64,000 nucleotides of DNA from Littorina saxatilis (lineage: Eukaryota; Mollusca; Gastropoda; Littorinimorpha; Littorinidae): NCBI RefSeq assembly GCF_037325665.1, contig NC_090246.1, positions 37,152,317 to 37,216,316 of the forward strand, in the 5' to 3' direction. Below are positions 1-13,600 of this stretch, piece after piece. Under the pieces are notes generated by a model, which was given only the letters and a program-made list of their open reading frames with translations, was not told the origin of the DNA and did no database searches. A program made the translations under genes and the position numbers. Each line of letters begins with the position of its first letter. Position 1 is the stretch's first letter.

Positions 1-318
1 GATGGGATAGAGCCACTTGTCAATTGTTTCTTGTTCACAAAAGCATTAATCAAAAATTTGCTCCAGGGGCTTGCAACGTAGTACAATATATTACCTTACT
101 GGGAGAATGCAAGTTTCCAGTACAAAGGACTTAACATTTCGTACATACTGCTTGACTAAAATCTTTACAAACATTGACTATATTCTATACAAGAAACACT
201 TAACAAGGGTAAAAGGAGAAACAGAATCTGTTAGTCGCCTCTTACGACATGCTGGGGAGCATCGGGTAAATTCTTTCTCGTCCCAACCAATATGGGACTC
301 CCCCTAACCCGCGGGGGG
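1..318 (-). repeat. Family A short retroposon, cut by window edge
   Basis: This is a minus-strand copy of a repeat of about 360 bp that recurs at 20.6, 26.1 and 45.1 kb, and as 3'-end-only pieces at 34.25 and 42.15 kb. The element's 5' end (gggttaggg next to a C/G run) is at about 318 here, and its 3' end lies beyond the window start. The better-preserved copies end in AAATAAAG/AAAG tails and have target-site duplications, so the family moves by retroposition. I see no coding capacity. It could be a SINE or a short LINE-dependent element. Confidence 0.75.
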
Positions 319-344
319 CTTACTTTATGATCCCATTGCTGGGA

Positions 345-612
345 ACTTCAGGTCGCTTCCTCACAGTGGAAAGCTAGCAGCAACAAGAGCTGCGCTACCC
401 AGGTGTGTGCATGTCTAGGTGTCATCAGCAACCTGCACTTCTTGCACAATGACCAAGGTCTTTCATGTGCAACAGCAGTGAGGCAGGTGTGGGACATGGA
501 ACCCATCTCGGAGTCATCACAGAAAGTTGATGATCTATGTCCGTCCCCGCCTGGATTTGAACCCATGACTCCAAGATCACAAGTCCAATGCTCTGTGAGC
601 TATCAAAACCCC
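345..612 (-). repeat. tRNA-derived SINE-1, diverged copy
   Basis: On the minus strand this stretch has the same order of blocks as the SINE at 858-1167: a tRNA-like head with 'gagcattggacttgtgatc', a B-box-like 'gggttcaaatcc', then 'gggacgga' and 'tcttggtcatt'. It is clearly more diverged than that copy, and no target-site duplication is visible. It lies downstream of the USO1 stop codon and is not coding. Confidence 0.6.
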
Positions 613-846
613 CAGTTTGGTGTTAAACACTCGTCAACCTCTCTCTCTTAAGAATGCACTGCATCGATGATAAAGTCTAGAGTGAAATCCATCAACAGCT
701 CTTTCACGCCAATATATTATACATAATCTTTTGAAGAAAGAAAAAACAACTACCAAGCTGTAAAAAAAACAACTACCAAGGTCGGTATGCAACTACACCA
801 GCATCAATAAAACAGTCACATTTTCACAAAGTATTCTTCTGGTCTT

Positions 847-1178
847 AAATGTCACAGGGTAGCTCAGGTGGTAGAGCACTGGACTTGTGATCGAAAGGTC
901 GCTGGTTCGAATCCGGGCCGGGACGGATCAACTTTATGTGCAGACCCAGAGACGGTATCCATCTCCCACCCCCGTGTCACCACAATGGCACGTTAAAGAT
1001 CTTGGTCATTCTACCATAAGTGCAGATGGCTGATACCACCTAAACACGCATACATCAAAAGCCGTGAGGGCGTAAAAACTCGAATCGTATAAACCAATTC
1101 ATGTCCAATATAGGCAATTAAGACCTGACGGACAATAAGCCCCTTAATAAAAAAAATAATTTAAAAAAAATGTCACAG
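847..1178 (+). repeat. tRNA-derived SINE-1 with 11-bp TSD
   Basis: A tRNA-like head starts at about 858, with an A box (tagctcaggtggtagagc) and a B box (ggttcgaatcc) that could fold as a cloverleaf. It is followed by a unique body and an A/T-rich tail. The direct repeat AAATGTCACAG flanks it at 847-857 and 1168-1178 and marks the target-site duplication. Because of the body, the tail and the TSD I call it a SINE rather than a tRNA gene. The clean TSD suggests a fairly young insertion. Confidence 0.85.
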
Positions 1179-1651
1179 CAGTTTAGGCAGTAAATCAAAG
1201 CACAAAATAAATTGCAGCAAACTACAGAAGCAAATCATGAATATATAGTCATCTATTTGAGTGAACACACTCGCTCATGTGTATCCTCATGGTAACAGAT
1301 TTTACACTTTATAATAGCTAAGTGGTGTCTACTGAAAAATATATAATTGAAAGTTTACCGTGTGCGTTTTCAAGTTTGGTGAATGAGAGCAGGCATTTCA
1401 TTCTCAGTCAAGACATAACATAATGACGGGTATGCACACACAAGCAATAGACCAACAAAACAGTACAAACAAAAATTGTGTTATAAAGATAAACATGTAG
1501 ATCTATTCAATCTGCAAACTTTGGTATTCACACACACGCCTCACTTGTTCTTGCTGATTCACATTAAAGTTTCAAGTAAACGATGCATGCATCAAGACAC
1601 TCACATCCACACACAGTCATTCTCTAGCACACTGACATGGTGTCTTTGCTA
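1179..1651 (-). other. Probable USO1 3' UTR and downstream sequence
   Basis: This lies directly downstream of the USO1 stop codon on the minus strand. It is AT-rich, and I see no other gene or repeat that I can name. I did not find a convincing polyadenylation signal by eye, so the transcript end is not placed. Confidence 0.4.
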
Positions 1652-4600
1652 TCATGCATCATCTTCATCTTCATCTTCAAAGTCTTCTTCATCGTCATCT
1701 TCTTCCACCTGCAAAATAAACAAGAAGAACACAAATGAGAAAAGAACATCTCTAATCATACCCGACCTCAGCAGCAAGTCATTAAAGGTACAGCAACGAA
1801 TCACAGCACCATTAGGTAAAGATCATACTTTTACTTCTCTTTACACATTCTCGCTATGAACTCCCAGTGTTTGTTCTTATGCCATAAATCATAATGGAGA
1901 TAATGTAACAGTGACTGGGTGGAGGCAGGTTATAAACACTACTGTTTGGGTGGCAGTCTTCAGACATGAGAACAACCATACATGAACAAGTCTGAAAGCG
2001 ATCTGTGGTTCCAAAATAATACACCCATTTGGAGCATGGATCACAAAAACTGCTCTGTCTTGGAGCTAACAAAAAAGTCTGATTTCAGCCCAAAGTCTGA
2101 AGATTCTCATACAGGAGTCTTTTTATGTGTCTCAGACAGCTCACCTCTTGTCCTAGTTCCTTGAGTTTGGCCTTGAACTTGTTGATCTTGGCGTCCTGGT
2201 CGGCCAGTAAAACCAGCAGGTCGTCTTGTTCTTTCTTCAGTGTGTCCAGCTCTTCGCGCAACACTCCTTTCTCGGCTGCTTCCGCCTCTTTCCCTTCTTC
2301 TAGCACCTGAAGCCAAAGTAAAATAGTATGGTTTTGTGTCCGGAGAAGACTACGTCTCCAGCAGGAGTGAATGACTTTTAGCGAAGAAGTTGTGAACGTA
2401 CAGTAGAGCCTTCCTATTAAGACCTTCCTTATTACGACTTCCTCTAAGTTAGGACTTTAAATTTCATGACCGATCCTTTTTACTCTGTTCACATCCTCTG
2501 TACTACGACTACCTCCTTAACCCGACATACGACTGACAAATCATGGTCAAATGCGACTTTGTTATTCCCAAGAAGAAGTTCAAAACTGTGCAAACCTTGA
2601 TATTGTTTTGGAAATTGAGCAAACAGTTGACGAGCACATCGCAACTGCGATGTCGTCTGCTCAAATAGGCTCCATTCTCCGCAAGCGTTATTTCCCCTGT
2701 TGACATATTCGCGACTGTACTTTATTTTGAATAGATAAAGGTCATTGGCCAGATGTCTGTTTCATTTAGCAAAGAACTGTGCAGGAACTCCTACCTTTTA
2801 AACACGCAAAGTTACAGAAACGTTATGAAAGCAATCCGATCATCGAACCAAAACCGAAAGTTGTGGTGACGTCATGTCATTTTGCGATGTACGTATGCAA
2901 AGCGTGTGTAACATTTTCGGTCTAGCTAACAATGGCGGCCGACGAACATGGGTTTTGAAATCTGGAATTGTTCTTGGTTTTCCCCGATGCGTGACCGAAT
3001 GACGCGATATACAACCACGCGGCGTTTGTTTGAATCAATAAATTCTCAGAATCCCGTCAGTGAAGTTTGAAGGTGAGTAGTGGAGTACGTGTCCTAAATT
3101 ACTCAACTCTGTGGACAGTCCGTAGTGCAGTTGTCCCCAAGTTGAATGAGTGAGTCAAGTTTCATCGTGAAAACTGACGCTTTTGGCTACAATTTTACAT
3201 CAGTTTCAACACACTGCCGCGGTTCTTATTCATTTTGTTCCTTACGTTTGGGACACTTTTCTTTTTCAACCAAATCGTTGCTGGGTATCGTATGACTATG
3301 ATTAGTAGCTGGTATCGACATCGATGTGCATGTTTTGGGACCGCTGCTTTCGTTCGACCTCAGTTTGTTTATTAAACAAGCAAGAAAACTGTTCAAATGC
3401 AATAATGTGTTGAGCTGGCAATCGTGGCATTAAAAAAGAACTGAAACATCATTAAGGAGTTTTATTTACATTTTACACTAGCTGTCTGTCCTTCAGGTCT
3501 TGGTTCAGCCTCCCTATTAAGACCCCTCCCTATTAAGACCTGATTTTGTCAGATTTTGGGAGGTCTTAATAGGGAGGTTCTACTGTACACCAAAATTCTC
3601 ATTTAAACTTAAGAGAGAGGAAGAACAGAAAGTGAGAAAGATAGAATACAGGGAAAAAGAGAAGGATTTAGAGAGAGAGGGAAAGGAATTGGTACAGGCA
3701 GCCCATCCACAGCAAGGCATCAACAGGAAAAGGAATGGGCCAGTCATCATATTCAATACAGCATACACAGAGAGCACAAAGACAAGACACCAGATAAAGC
3801 AACACACCTTGTGGCTACAACCATTCTCTGGTGGTGAAAGAACACAAGAAGATCCACCTACCCTGATTTTATTGGAGAGGTTCAAGTTCTCCTGGTTTGA
3901 TTTTGTCAATCTTTCCTGCAGCTGCTTTCTCTCCTCCGTCATTCGCTGCAGTTCTCCTGTCAGTTCCTGTACCCTGCTGTCCGAACCCTGGTTATCTGTT
4001 GCACTTGACTGCTGAAAGTCACAACGGCAAATACTAGTCAACAGTTTCATTCCTACATCCAAAAACAGATAAGACTGTCAATGTTCCAAAATGGTAAATT
4101 TTCATTTGATTAATATACTTACCCGAATCACATATAGCATTGACACAGTCTGAGATGCTAGATTCTGAAAACGCTTACCCGTCTAACATTTTTAAAGGGA
4201 AGCAACCCCATCACCAAAAAAGGCTAAAAATAGCCCTGGTAATGAGCAGGTACTCTGTGAGTTACCTCCCATTGGTATGAACTACGTCACTACCTCTATC
4301 ACCACGTGGCTACAATCATACGGCTTTAAAGAAACTCAAAAACGATAGGCGGGGCAGGTGGGAGGGCATACACTATGTGATTCGGGTAAGTATATTAATC
4401 AAATGAAAATTTACTTATAAAATTTTCCATTAAATTACATATTCTTACTCCGAATCACATATAGTAGATAACATCAACAAGGCGGTGGGAAAAAAATCTA
4501 ACTCACTCAAAAAAACCTTGCCAGAAACTGGCCCTCTGCCAACAAGTCAGAAAGGGCGTGGTGGGAAAGAAAAATCTAACTCACTCTAACACCCTTGCCA

Positions 4601-7600
4601 GGAACTGGCCCGCTGCCAAAAAGTCAGAAAGCGACCAGAGAAACTCCTGATTGACAGCCAGGATGTCTCTGAGGCAAAACTTGCAAAAGACAACTTCAGA
4701 GAGCCAGTAAGCTGTGCCCAGCACTTCGTCCGATCCCCCGGACCGTAAAGAAAAACGGCCCAGGAAGAAAGACGAGCCCTGGATTAAATGAACCCGAGCC
4801 GAGTAGAGGGGAAAGACAATCTGCCCCCCCCCCCCCCCCCTTTCTATTGTAAGGAAATGCCAAAGCCCGACAAGACCTGAGAGATAGAGGTCAACTCCCA
4901 CAAAAATACTGAAACACACAAGTCCGAACGAACAAAAAATTCAGCAAATAAACAACAGTTCTCGTCAACAATCGACGAAATAAACCAAGCTCGCCAACCA
5001 CAAAAGCCGGCAAGCAACGGCTTAACACCACTTTAATCTAAGTCAGACGAGCTGACCAACAACAAAAATGGCGACAACACAAAAATACTGAAACACACAA
5101 ATCCGAACGGACAGAAAATTCAGCAAATAAACAACAGTTCTCGTCAACAAACGACGAAATAAACCAAGCTCGCCAACCACAAAAACTGGCAAGCAACAGC
5201 TTAAACGAACTTTAATCCCCGAGTACGCAGTAGGAGGGTCCAGCAGACTTTAATTGTGTGTCTGTGTGTGTGTGTGTGTGTGTGTCTGTCTGTCTCGACT
5301 TAACAGCTTATTGCTGGGAAACTACTGGGCGCAGTTCGTTCAAAAGTTGATACACTAACTTGATAATAGGTCCGATTGATCGTATTAAAACTTCATGATG
5401 TTACCTGGGACCTAAATGCGAAATATTCCACCAAAACGACTCTTAACGGGGGGAGTTTTTGCGGTAGGAGGCTGGTCGCTTTGCGAACAGCCTGAACTAA
5501 AGGGGAGACTTGAGCGGACTCAGCCGAACACGTCACGGAGTGACGAGAAAAGCATGATTTGCAAGCCAGCCGCAGCTGGTGGGGATTTTTGTCTCGGCAA
5601 AGAAACTACAATACAGTGCTTGGTCTCGGTGAGACTGAAAGAGAGAGAGCGACAGATACACACAGTGATTCAAGGCGCACAACTATAGTAAAGTTGTCGT
5701 AGCACGTCCGTCTATGGCCAAAGTGATCCGGGTTCGATTCCCGGCATGGGCGGTCTATTTTTTTTTATTTTTTTCTTTAAATTCTTGTTTACTATTGTTT
5801 ATTATGAACGTTTTAATGTTTTATTTCACTCTAATAATTTTTTTAATTGTGTAAAATAAATAAATAATTATTTTTTTATTTTTTTTTTTAAATCCAAGTG
5901 ATCCGGGTTCGATTCCCGGCATGGGCGGTCTATTTTTTTATTTTTTTATTTTTTTTTAAAATTCTTGTTTACTATTGTTTATTATGAACGTTTTAATGTT
6001 TTATTTTACTCTAATAATTTTTTTAATTGTGTAAAATAAATAAATAATTTTTTTAATTGTGTAAAATAAATAAATAAGGTAACGTGGCCGGCAGGTGTCA
6101 ACCAACACCAGAGTCAGCCACGGGAGCGAAAAATACAGACACTCTTCCCTCAAGAAGCTGAAAAGTCGTATGATTGTAGCCATGTGGTGATAGAGATAGT
6201 GACGCAGTTCATACCAATGGGAGGTAACTCACAGAGTACCTGCTCATTACCAGGGCTATTTTTAGCCTTTTTTGGTGATGGGATTGCTTCCCTTTAAAAA
6301 TGTTAGACGGGTAAGGGTTTTCAGAACCTAGCATCTCAGACTGTGTCAATGCAATGTGTGATTCGGAGTAAGAATTAAAAATTTTAGTAATAAATTTTCA
6401 TTTGATTAATATACTTACCCAACTCACATATAGCAATTAACCCTAGTTCAGTGCTGGATACGCTGTACGCGTCCCCTTGGTAACCAAGGGAGACCACTCT
6501 AAAAAAGAGAGTGCTCTATCCCATAATGCCAGACTAACTACTAGCCTGACTTCCGTATGCGCGCGCATACGCCGCCATCTTATCATTCCTAAACGAAGCC
6601 CAACTCACTCCTTTTTAGACCCCCATAAATCCCACAGCGGGGAGGCGGGAGGGAATAAACGATGTGAGTTGGGTAAGTATATTAATCAAATGAAAATTTA
6701 TTACTAAAATTTTTAATTAAATTACATATCTTACCCAACTCACATATAGCAGATTGCTATCATAGGAGGAGGGTACTCACCATATCAATCCACAAGAACC
6801 TGCCCTGCAGCCACCAAAGAGGGTAAAGCAGAGCTGCCATCTTGACGTATGCCAGCCACCTCCCGGAGATAGAAGTTTATAAAAACGTCTTCCGATCTCC
6901 AGTATGCCGACTCCAGAACTTCTGAAAGACGACCTGATCTCAGAACTGCCAACGACGAAGCCCACGCCCTGGCCTCGTGAGTTCTGGCAGCCGTAAGGGG
7001 CAACACCATTCTGGTATCCCCTAATTGTCTTTGCCACCAGATATAAGCGTTCCGAATGGTAGACGAAACCCATTTGGTTAGCGTAACTTTCGAAATGTCC
7101 TTCCCCCGAGCCGTATTGAGTGATATAAAGAGCAGTTTCTGAGACATAGAGCGAATAGGCTGAGTCCGGGACAGGTAGCTGCTGAGTGCTCGTACAGGGC
7201 AGTTAAAAACATCCTCATCTCCCGGGGCCAGGATTGTGCTCAAAGGGGGAATACGGATAAGCGGGGATGGTTGACCTGGTTTTTGGTTCTTAGCCAAGAA
7301 ATTAGGCCTGAACCTAAGAGAAAAAGAACCGTCTTTCTCCCGGGAGATATCATTTGCCATTCCCGACAACGCGTGCACCTCGCTACCACGTCTAGCCGTA
7401 GCGAGTAAGACCAAGAAAAGAGTTTTATGAGTTACATTTGCCAGACTGGCTAAATGGATAGGCTCAAAGTCCTCTGACGCAAGAAAACGTAACACCAAAA
7501 AAACATCCCACGCCGGGAGCTTTGTTTTGTCACGAGCCAACTTAAGGGAAGCGCCCTTAATAACGCCGGAGATAACCCCCGACAAGTTAACTTTGTGACC

Positions 7601-10600
7601 AAGTTGCCTGAGAGTAGAGGCAATTGCCGACCTTCTAACCTTCAACGAAGAGGGAGAACCCCCTTGATCAGCTAGCCACGCCAAGTGATTCGCTAACTGC
7701 ATAGACCTAGGCGCCAGAGGATTCACATTATTCTCAAGACACCACTTCGACCACGAAGACCAATGCGAAGCGTAAACAGAGTTGGTCGACTCTCTGTGAG
7801 CGTTTTGAACCAGCTTCAGAGTAGACACAGAGGCCCCTGCCCTAAGCAGAGAGTCTCTGATAACACCCACCCGTGAAGTTGCAGCATTTGCGGGTTTACG
7901 TGATGAATGCCTGACCGAGGCTGCAGAAGTTCGCCCTTCCTTAGAGCGAGCGGGATGGGAGGACGAACGGCCAGACGTACCAGATCCGGATACCAGTGCT
8001 GGCTGGGCCAGAGAGGCGCAACCAGCACTAGCGCTGGCCTTTCGAGGTCTGCTTTCCTTATTACCCTGCCCAGAATGCAGAAAGGAGGAAACGCGTAAGC
8101 CACCAGATTCGTCCAGTCCATCTCGAGTGCGTCCACCGCCCAGGCTTGGGGGTCCGGGAACGGAGACACAAAAAGCGGGAGCCTTGCCGAAAACCTTGTC
8201 GCAAACAAGTCGATGCACGGCTTGTCCACCTGAACCCAAAGGCGCTCCAAGGCCTGATGCGAGAGGGTCCACTCCGAGTGGAGTATCTTGTCCCCCCTGC
8301 TCAGGGCATCCGCCAACACATTGAGCTTGCCCCTCAAGTAAGTTGCTGACAACCGAATGTGATGCGTACTGCACCACATCAGCAAGCGACATGCTCTGTC
8401 TGACAGAACCTGCGAGCGCGTCCCCCCCTGGCGATTTATATAAGCCGCAACAGTCGTATTGTCTGTATGTACTCTGACATGACTGCTCGCCAGAGAAGGA
8501 AGAAACGCCCTCAGGCCCAAGGCCACAGCCTCCAGCTCCAAGACGTTTATGTGCAAGGACCCTTGACTGACGTCCCACACACCCGCAGCAGTCTGATCCG
8601 CCAAATGAGCTCCCCACCCTGTCTGAGACGCATCCGTGAACAGATCGTTCTCCGGAGCCGGGGGAGTGATGGGGACACCCTGGGACACCCAAGGAAGAAG
8701 CCAGACACCTGTGGTGCTCCTGAACCAATCTCCCAACTCGACCTGACAACTCCAAGCTTGAGTTGCCTGATCCCACCGAGCCTGCACCGCCGCCTGAAAT
8801 GGTCTCTTGTGCACTCTTCCCAACGGAACCAGCAAGGCCATAGATTCCATCTGACCCAGGATAGAATACAACTCCCGAGCCGAGGCCACATTCTTTCCGA
8901 GTAACTCCCGGATCAACGACTGAAGTTTGTCCACCCGCTTTTGAGCAGGACGAACTGACCACTCCACTGTGTTGAACTCTATGCCCAGATAAGTGAACCC
9001 CTGTGAAGGCTCCAACTCGGACTTCCCCACATTGATTGAGAACCCGAGTTGACTCGCTAGGCTGAGAACCCTGTGCGTGTGTGTGCTGCATAAGGCCTGA
9101 TTCTGGTGCAAAATCAGCCAGTCGTCGAGGTACGCCCTGAGGCGCACCCCCTCCTGCCTCACTAGGGCACAGAGCTGACGAACGACCATCGTGAAGATCC
9201 AAGGAGAGAGGGACAGACCGAACGGGAGAGCCCGAAACTGGAAAATCCTTTCCCCCCACCGAAACCGCAGCCACTTTCTGTCCGCTGTGTGCATCAGCAC
9301 GTGAAAGTAAGCGTCCGTGAGATCGATGGACGTGGCCCAATCCCCCGGACGGAGAGCCTCTCTCACCGACGCCGGCGTTTCCATCGTGAATTTTACCACT
9401 CTCAGGAACCTGTTCAGACATGAAAGGTCTAAAACTGGCCTCCACGCACCCGATGCTTTGGGCACCACAAAGAGCCTGCCGTAAAATCCCAACGATCCCT
9501 GATCGCGAACCTCTTCGATCGCCTCTTTTTGCAGGAGAGCAACTACCTCCCCCTGCACAGCCAACTTGGCCTCGGGATCGTTTGGAAATCTGAAAGGCGG
9601 AGGTATCCTGGACAGAGGTGCCCTCTTCTCTGCCCAGAGTAGCCGGAACCCCGAACTGACCACCCCTAAAACCCACTGGCTGGCCACCAAGCGCGACCAG
9701 GTAGTGAGGGCCCTGGAGGGGCCGCCCGCCACCACGACGGTGGGGGCTAGCGGGACCGAAAGTTCGGGAGGGCATCATTGGGGGTGGGGCTTGCGCCCCG
9801 ACCCCCTAGACCCGCCAAAAGAACCCCCCCTCTGAGAAGAGGAACCACGCCCCCTACCCCGAAAAGAAGAGTTCTGACCCTGCGTCTTGCCCGCCGCCGC
9901 GGACGAAGACTGAGTCTTGCCTTGACCCTGAGGTTTGCCTTGGGGCTTCTGAAAACCTTGACGAACAACCTTGGCTATAGCCAGATCTCTTGCTTCGTGC
10001 GTTTCCTTTTGCAAAGCATCCAAAGATGCGCGACCCAGAAGGGAACCATCCATGACGGGAGACACCTTCAGAGCATCGATCGTCACCTTGTCCCTAATTC
10101 TTGACCCCGTCAAAAAAGCCGACCTGCGAGAATGCACGGCAAAAGTGTACAATCTAGCCGACAACGCCATTTGTTCCTGTGACACCCTGGCCAAAGTAGC
10201 CAGCAAAGTCATCACATCTTCCGAGGAAGCGTCGAACCGGAACTCAAAGGGATCGAGCGACGTAGCAATCGACCTCGACAACGATCTCTGGAGTGACTCT
10301 GACACAGAGGCCAACTCCATCAGAGAGCGTCCTGTCTCCTCTAAAGACATCAAAGATGCCTCCGTACAAGGGACAGGCCTTTCCTTCGAATAGCCATCTT
10401 CCCTCAGAGCCGTCAGTTCCGGTGTCACCGGTAGTACCGACATAGGCAAAGAGTAGGAATCAATCAGTCTGACTGGGTTGACCACCAGCTTGAAGTTGCG
10501 CATATTAGCCGAACAAGGAACTTGTTGACCAATCTTCGCTAACCACGGTACAGCCGCCTCGGGAGCCTCCCTGTGTTGTGCCAACAACGGAACAGGAGAA

Positions 10601-13600
10601 ACCCCCTTAGACCAACCCTTCACCAACACCTTCGACATCTCGAACGCCAGAGAAGGCGATTCGATGAACTTGAAAGAACCCTTCGTATTCTTATCAACAC
10701 GAAAATCCCCCCAAGCCGAGGGCGGTGGAGCAAGCTGCGACTTGCTCTCCACTACCCCCTCTTCAAAGTACTTCGAAGCCGTTTCAGCTGCAAGCGCCAC
10801 CGCACTTCCCAGCCTAGACGGCAAACGGACACCGGCATCCTCTCCCAGAACGGAAGTGCCATCGCCCAGACAGTCGTCCTGCACATCTGTACAGTCCGGG
10901 AGTTGACTCCCCGCCTGACTGTCATAGTCAAACAGAGACCCATCTCCACTGCCTTCTTCCCCCGAAGGTGGAAGCAGAAGTCTCACAGACTGCCTAACGT
11001 CAAATGGCGCGGCAGAAAGCAACGAACCTTCCGTACGCTCTACAGTGTCCTTACCCCCCCCCTGACCGGCCGACAGAGCGGCGATGGCCAGGCGGGGTAT
11101 CAGAACTTTCACCCGTGAGCGCGATGCCCGTGGCTACTTTTGACTGTAGACGCGCTACACTTTCCCCGGAGAACCCAGGTACTCGTGTAGCAAACATACC
11201 TTGTGACCGCGAACCACCAGGAGACAGACCACCCGACGAAAGTGGGATAATCTCATCCCCATCCTGAACAGCATGAACATCAGCTGTAGTCACCGTAACA
11301 GAAGGGCCCGCCACCATCTTTGCCAAAGATGACGGTCCTGTCACCCCAGAAGGGAGTGAACGCAGTTCAGCCCGTGTAGACGAAATTTCTTCCGCCAGTG
11401 AAGAAACCTGTGAACTAAGTGCAAGCAAAAGAGAGGCCACGTCCGCGGCCGCCAGACCAGAAACAGCAGGAGCAGAAACCGCTTTAGCAGGTTTAGCAAC
11501 ATTAGCAACCTTATCCAAAGGTTTCACCGGCAAAATGGCCGCCGGCAAAATGGCGGCAGAAGGCATGCCTATCAAAACATCAACACATTTTTCTGAGTCA
11601 GATTCTAACACCCCCGCGACGGTTTGTTTAGATTCTCTATGCATCTTTCTGGGAGGGGAGGACTCAGCAGCCACCTGCTTAGAACTCTGCCTCTTCTTAA
11701 CGTTATCAGCATGTACGACTTTGTCAAAATATTTCAGAAAAAAAATTTTCGAAAAAATTTCACAAGTCAAAAATGGCCAGACAACGCCTTTACAACAAGT
11801 ACAAAACAAAGAACGATCTCACCTCAATACAGTAGCAAGGTAAGACGACGAAAGAATACCAAGGAGAAGAAACCCGGTCCCTCAGACCAAGCAACATCGG
11901 CTGAACAACAGCCAGAGCGTACACAAATGCGACCAGCTTGTCTGAGCGCTGAGTATGGAATGATAAGATGGCGGCGTATGCGCGCGCATACGGAAGTCAG
12001 GCTAGTAGTTAGTCTGGCATTATGGGATAGAGCACTCTCTTTTTTAGAGTGGTCTCCCTTGGTTACCAAGGGGACGCGTACAGCGTATCCAGCACTGAAC
12101 TAGGGTTAATTGCTATATGTGAGTTGGGTAAGATATGTAATTTAATATGTAATTTAATTCAGAATAAGAAACAAAAATGGTATGTATGATTGCCTCGCTT
12201 GTGTCTTCTGAGCGAGTTACTTGGATAATTTCTCAGATAAGTTTATTATCTGTATCATAAGTGTTTGTCTGTATGTCCACTTAAAATACCACTGGGTCGA
12301 ACTACAGTGAAGTATGTAAGGCTTCTTTTTAAGCCTACTGTCTATATGATACTTACCGAGACAGTACTATTCTTGCACATTATCTATTATAGGCCGAAAA
12401 AATTGGACAAAACGCTGAGTGGGTACAATTATCTCCCATAACCATGCGCCACCGTGGATCCCAAGCACTGTCCGAGTGCTTCCCCCTTACAGGATGTAGG
12501 TGGCGCGTCCTCTTTCTTTATGAGCTGCAGACCCTCAAAAAGCCCATAACATATCAAGAGGGGAGGCGGGAGGGAAACTCTAATAGTACTGTCTCGGTAA
12601 GTATCATATAGACAGTAGGCTTAAAAAGAAGCCTTACAGTCAATATAACACTTACCTCGACAGTACTATTCTTGCACAGAATACCAGAGTGGTGTGAGGG
12701 TGATATGTAGAGTATTAAACTCCTTAATCAAAATCACTTAAATCCAAGGATTAAGATACCCAGGCAATTTTCGAACAGTACTACCGTAAAAGAAAATATA
12801 CCCAAGAAACATACCTTAGACTGACGTGACCATGCTAGCAACCACTGCTGTGTGGTGAACTCAATGTCAAAGTCCAGGCCACTCAAAGCTTGAATACCAC
12901 TGAGTCTACGGCAAGTGGCTAAAGCGATGAGGAACAATTAGTCTTAAAAATCAGCAACTTGATACTGATGCCTGCCAGGGGTTCAAACTCATTGCTACGC
13001 AGGAGTTTGAGGACCAGAAAGACATCCCCCTTGGGAAATGAAACCCGAGGTTTAGACACCGCTGCATTGCTAATACCCGAAAGGACATTAGCGATGAGGG
13101 AGGACCTGATCAAGTGTTCAGTTCTGCGACCAGTAGCGGCCGCAATCGTGGAAGCGATGGCAGATCTGTATCCAAGAAGAGTCTTAGAAGAAAGACTCTT
13201 CTTTTGATACACTTCCACCAGGAAGTTGGCCAAGTCCTGTGTTGAGGGATAAAGCGGCTTTATCCCCTTGGACAAGGCGAAGGTGGCCCAAGCTCTCCAG
13301 CGTAAGTCGTAGAGCTGATTAGTTGATCGCCTCTTAGCGTTCAAGGAAAACTCTACTGAACTCTTGTGCAATCCTAGTGCAAGCAGTTTGGAGCGCACAA
13401 GAGCCATGCGGTCAAGCACAGACTCTCTGGACGTGGATGAGGGAGGCATGATCGAGGCTGGAGCAGACCTCCCCCGTCCAGATCCAGAGGTAGAGGGTCT
13501 ACGTGGGTGAGACCGCGAAGATCTGGAAACCACGGAGCTGTTGGCCAGTAAGGCGCGACCAAAATCAGTCTTGGTCGTTCCTGCAGATATTTTGCCAGCA

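Larger units (their letters stand above)
6373..12146 (-). mobile_element. El1: DIRS-type tyrosine-recombinase retroelement, looks largely whole (fossil)
   Basis: Coding strand is minus. Reading from the 5' end at 12146: a terminal repeat, a gag-like region (9.8-11.8 kb), reverse transcriptase/RNase H (7.8-9.7 kb), a tyrosine recombinase (to 6.8 kb), an internal complementary region (6661-6753) and the opposite terminal repeat. The inverted terminal repeats read as identical over about 150 bp, and the main reading frames are long, so the copy is young. No target-site duplication is visible, as expected for recombinase-based integration. Its outer left end lies inside the right end of El3. DIRS elements are known from molluscs and many other animals; the internal complementary region argues against Ngaro/PAT. 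Confidence 0.88.

Noticed and set aside
855-925. tRNA gene-like sequence with A and B boxes
   Set aside because: It is the head of a SINE: a unique body, an A/T tail and an 11-bp target-site duplication enclose it. The tRNA-like heads at 24.81, 25.5, 42.04, 43.25 and 63.77 kb were treated the same way.
8467-8904. Plus-strand open frames antisense to El1 (also at 9566-10393 and 10573-11118)
   Set aside because: They are mirror images of GC-rich coding sequence on the minus strand and show no family resemblance.
6373-12146. Ngaro/PAT or LTR (Gypsy) assignment for El1
   Set aside because: There are no split direct repeats, no LTRs, and no integrase or protease. Inverted ends with an internal complementary region plus a tyrosine recombinase indicate DIRS.
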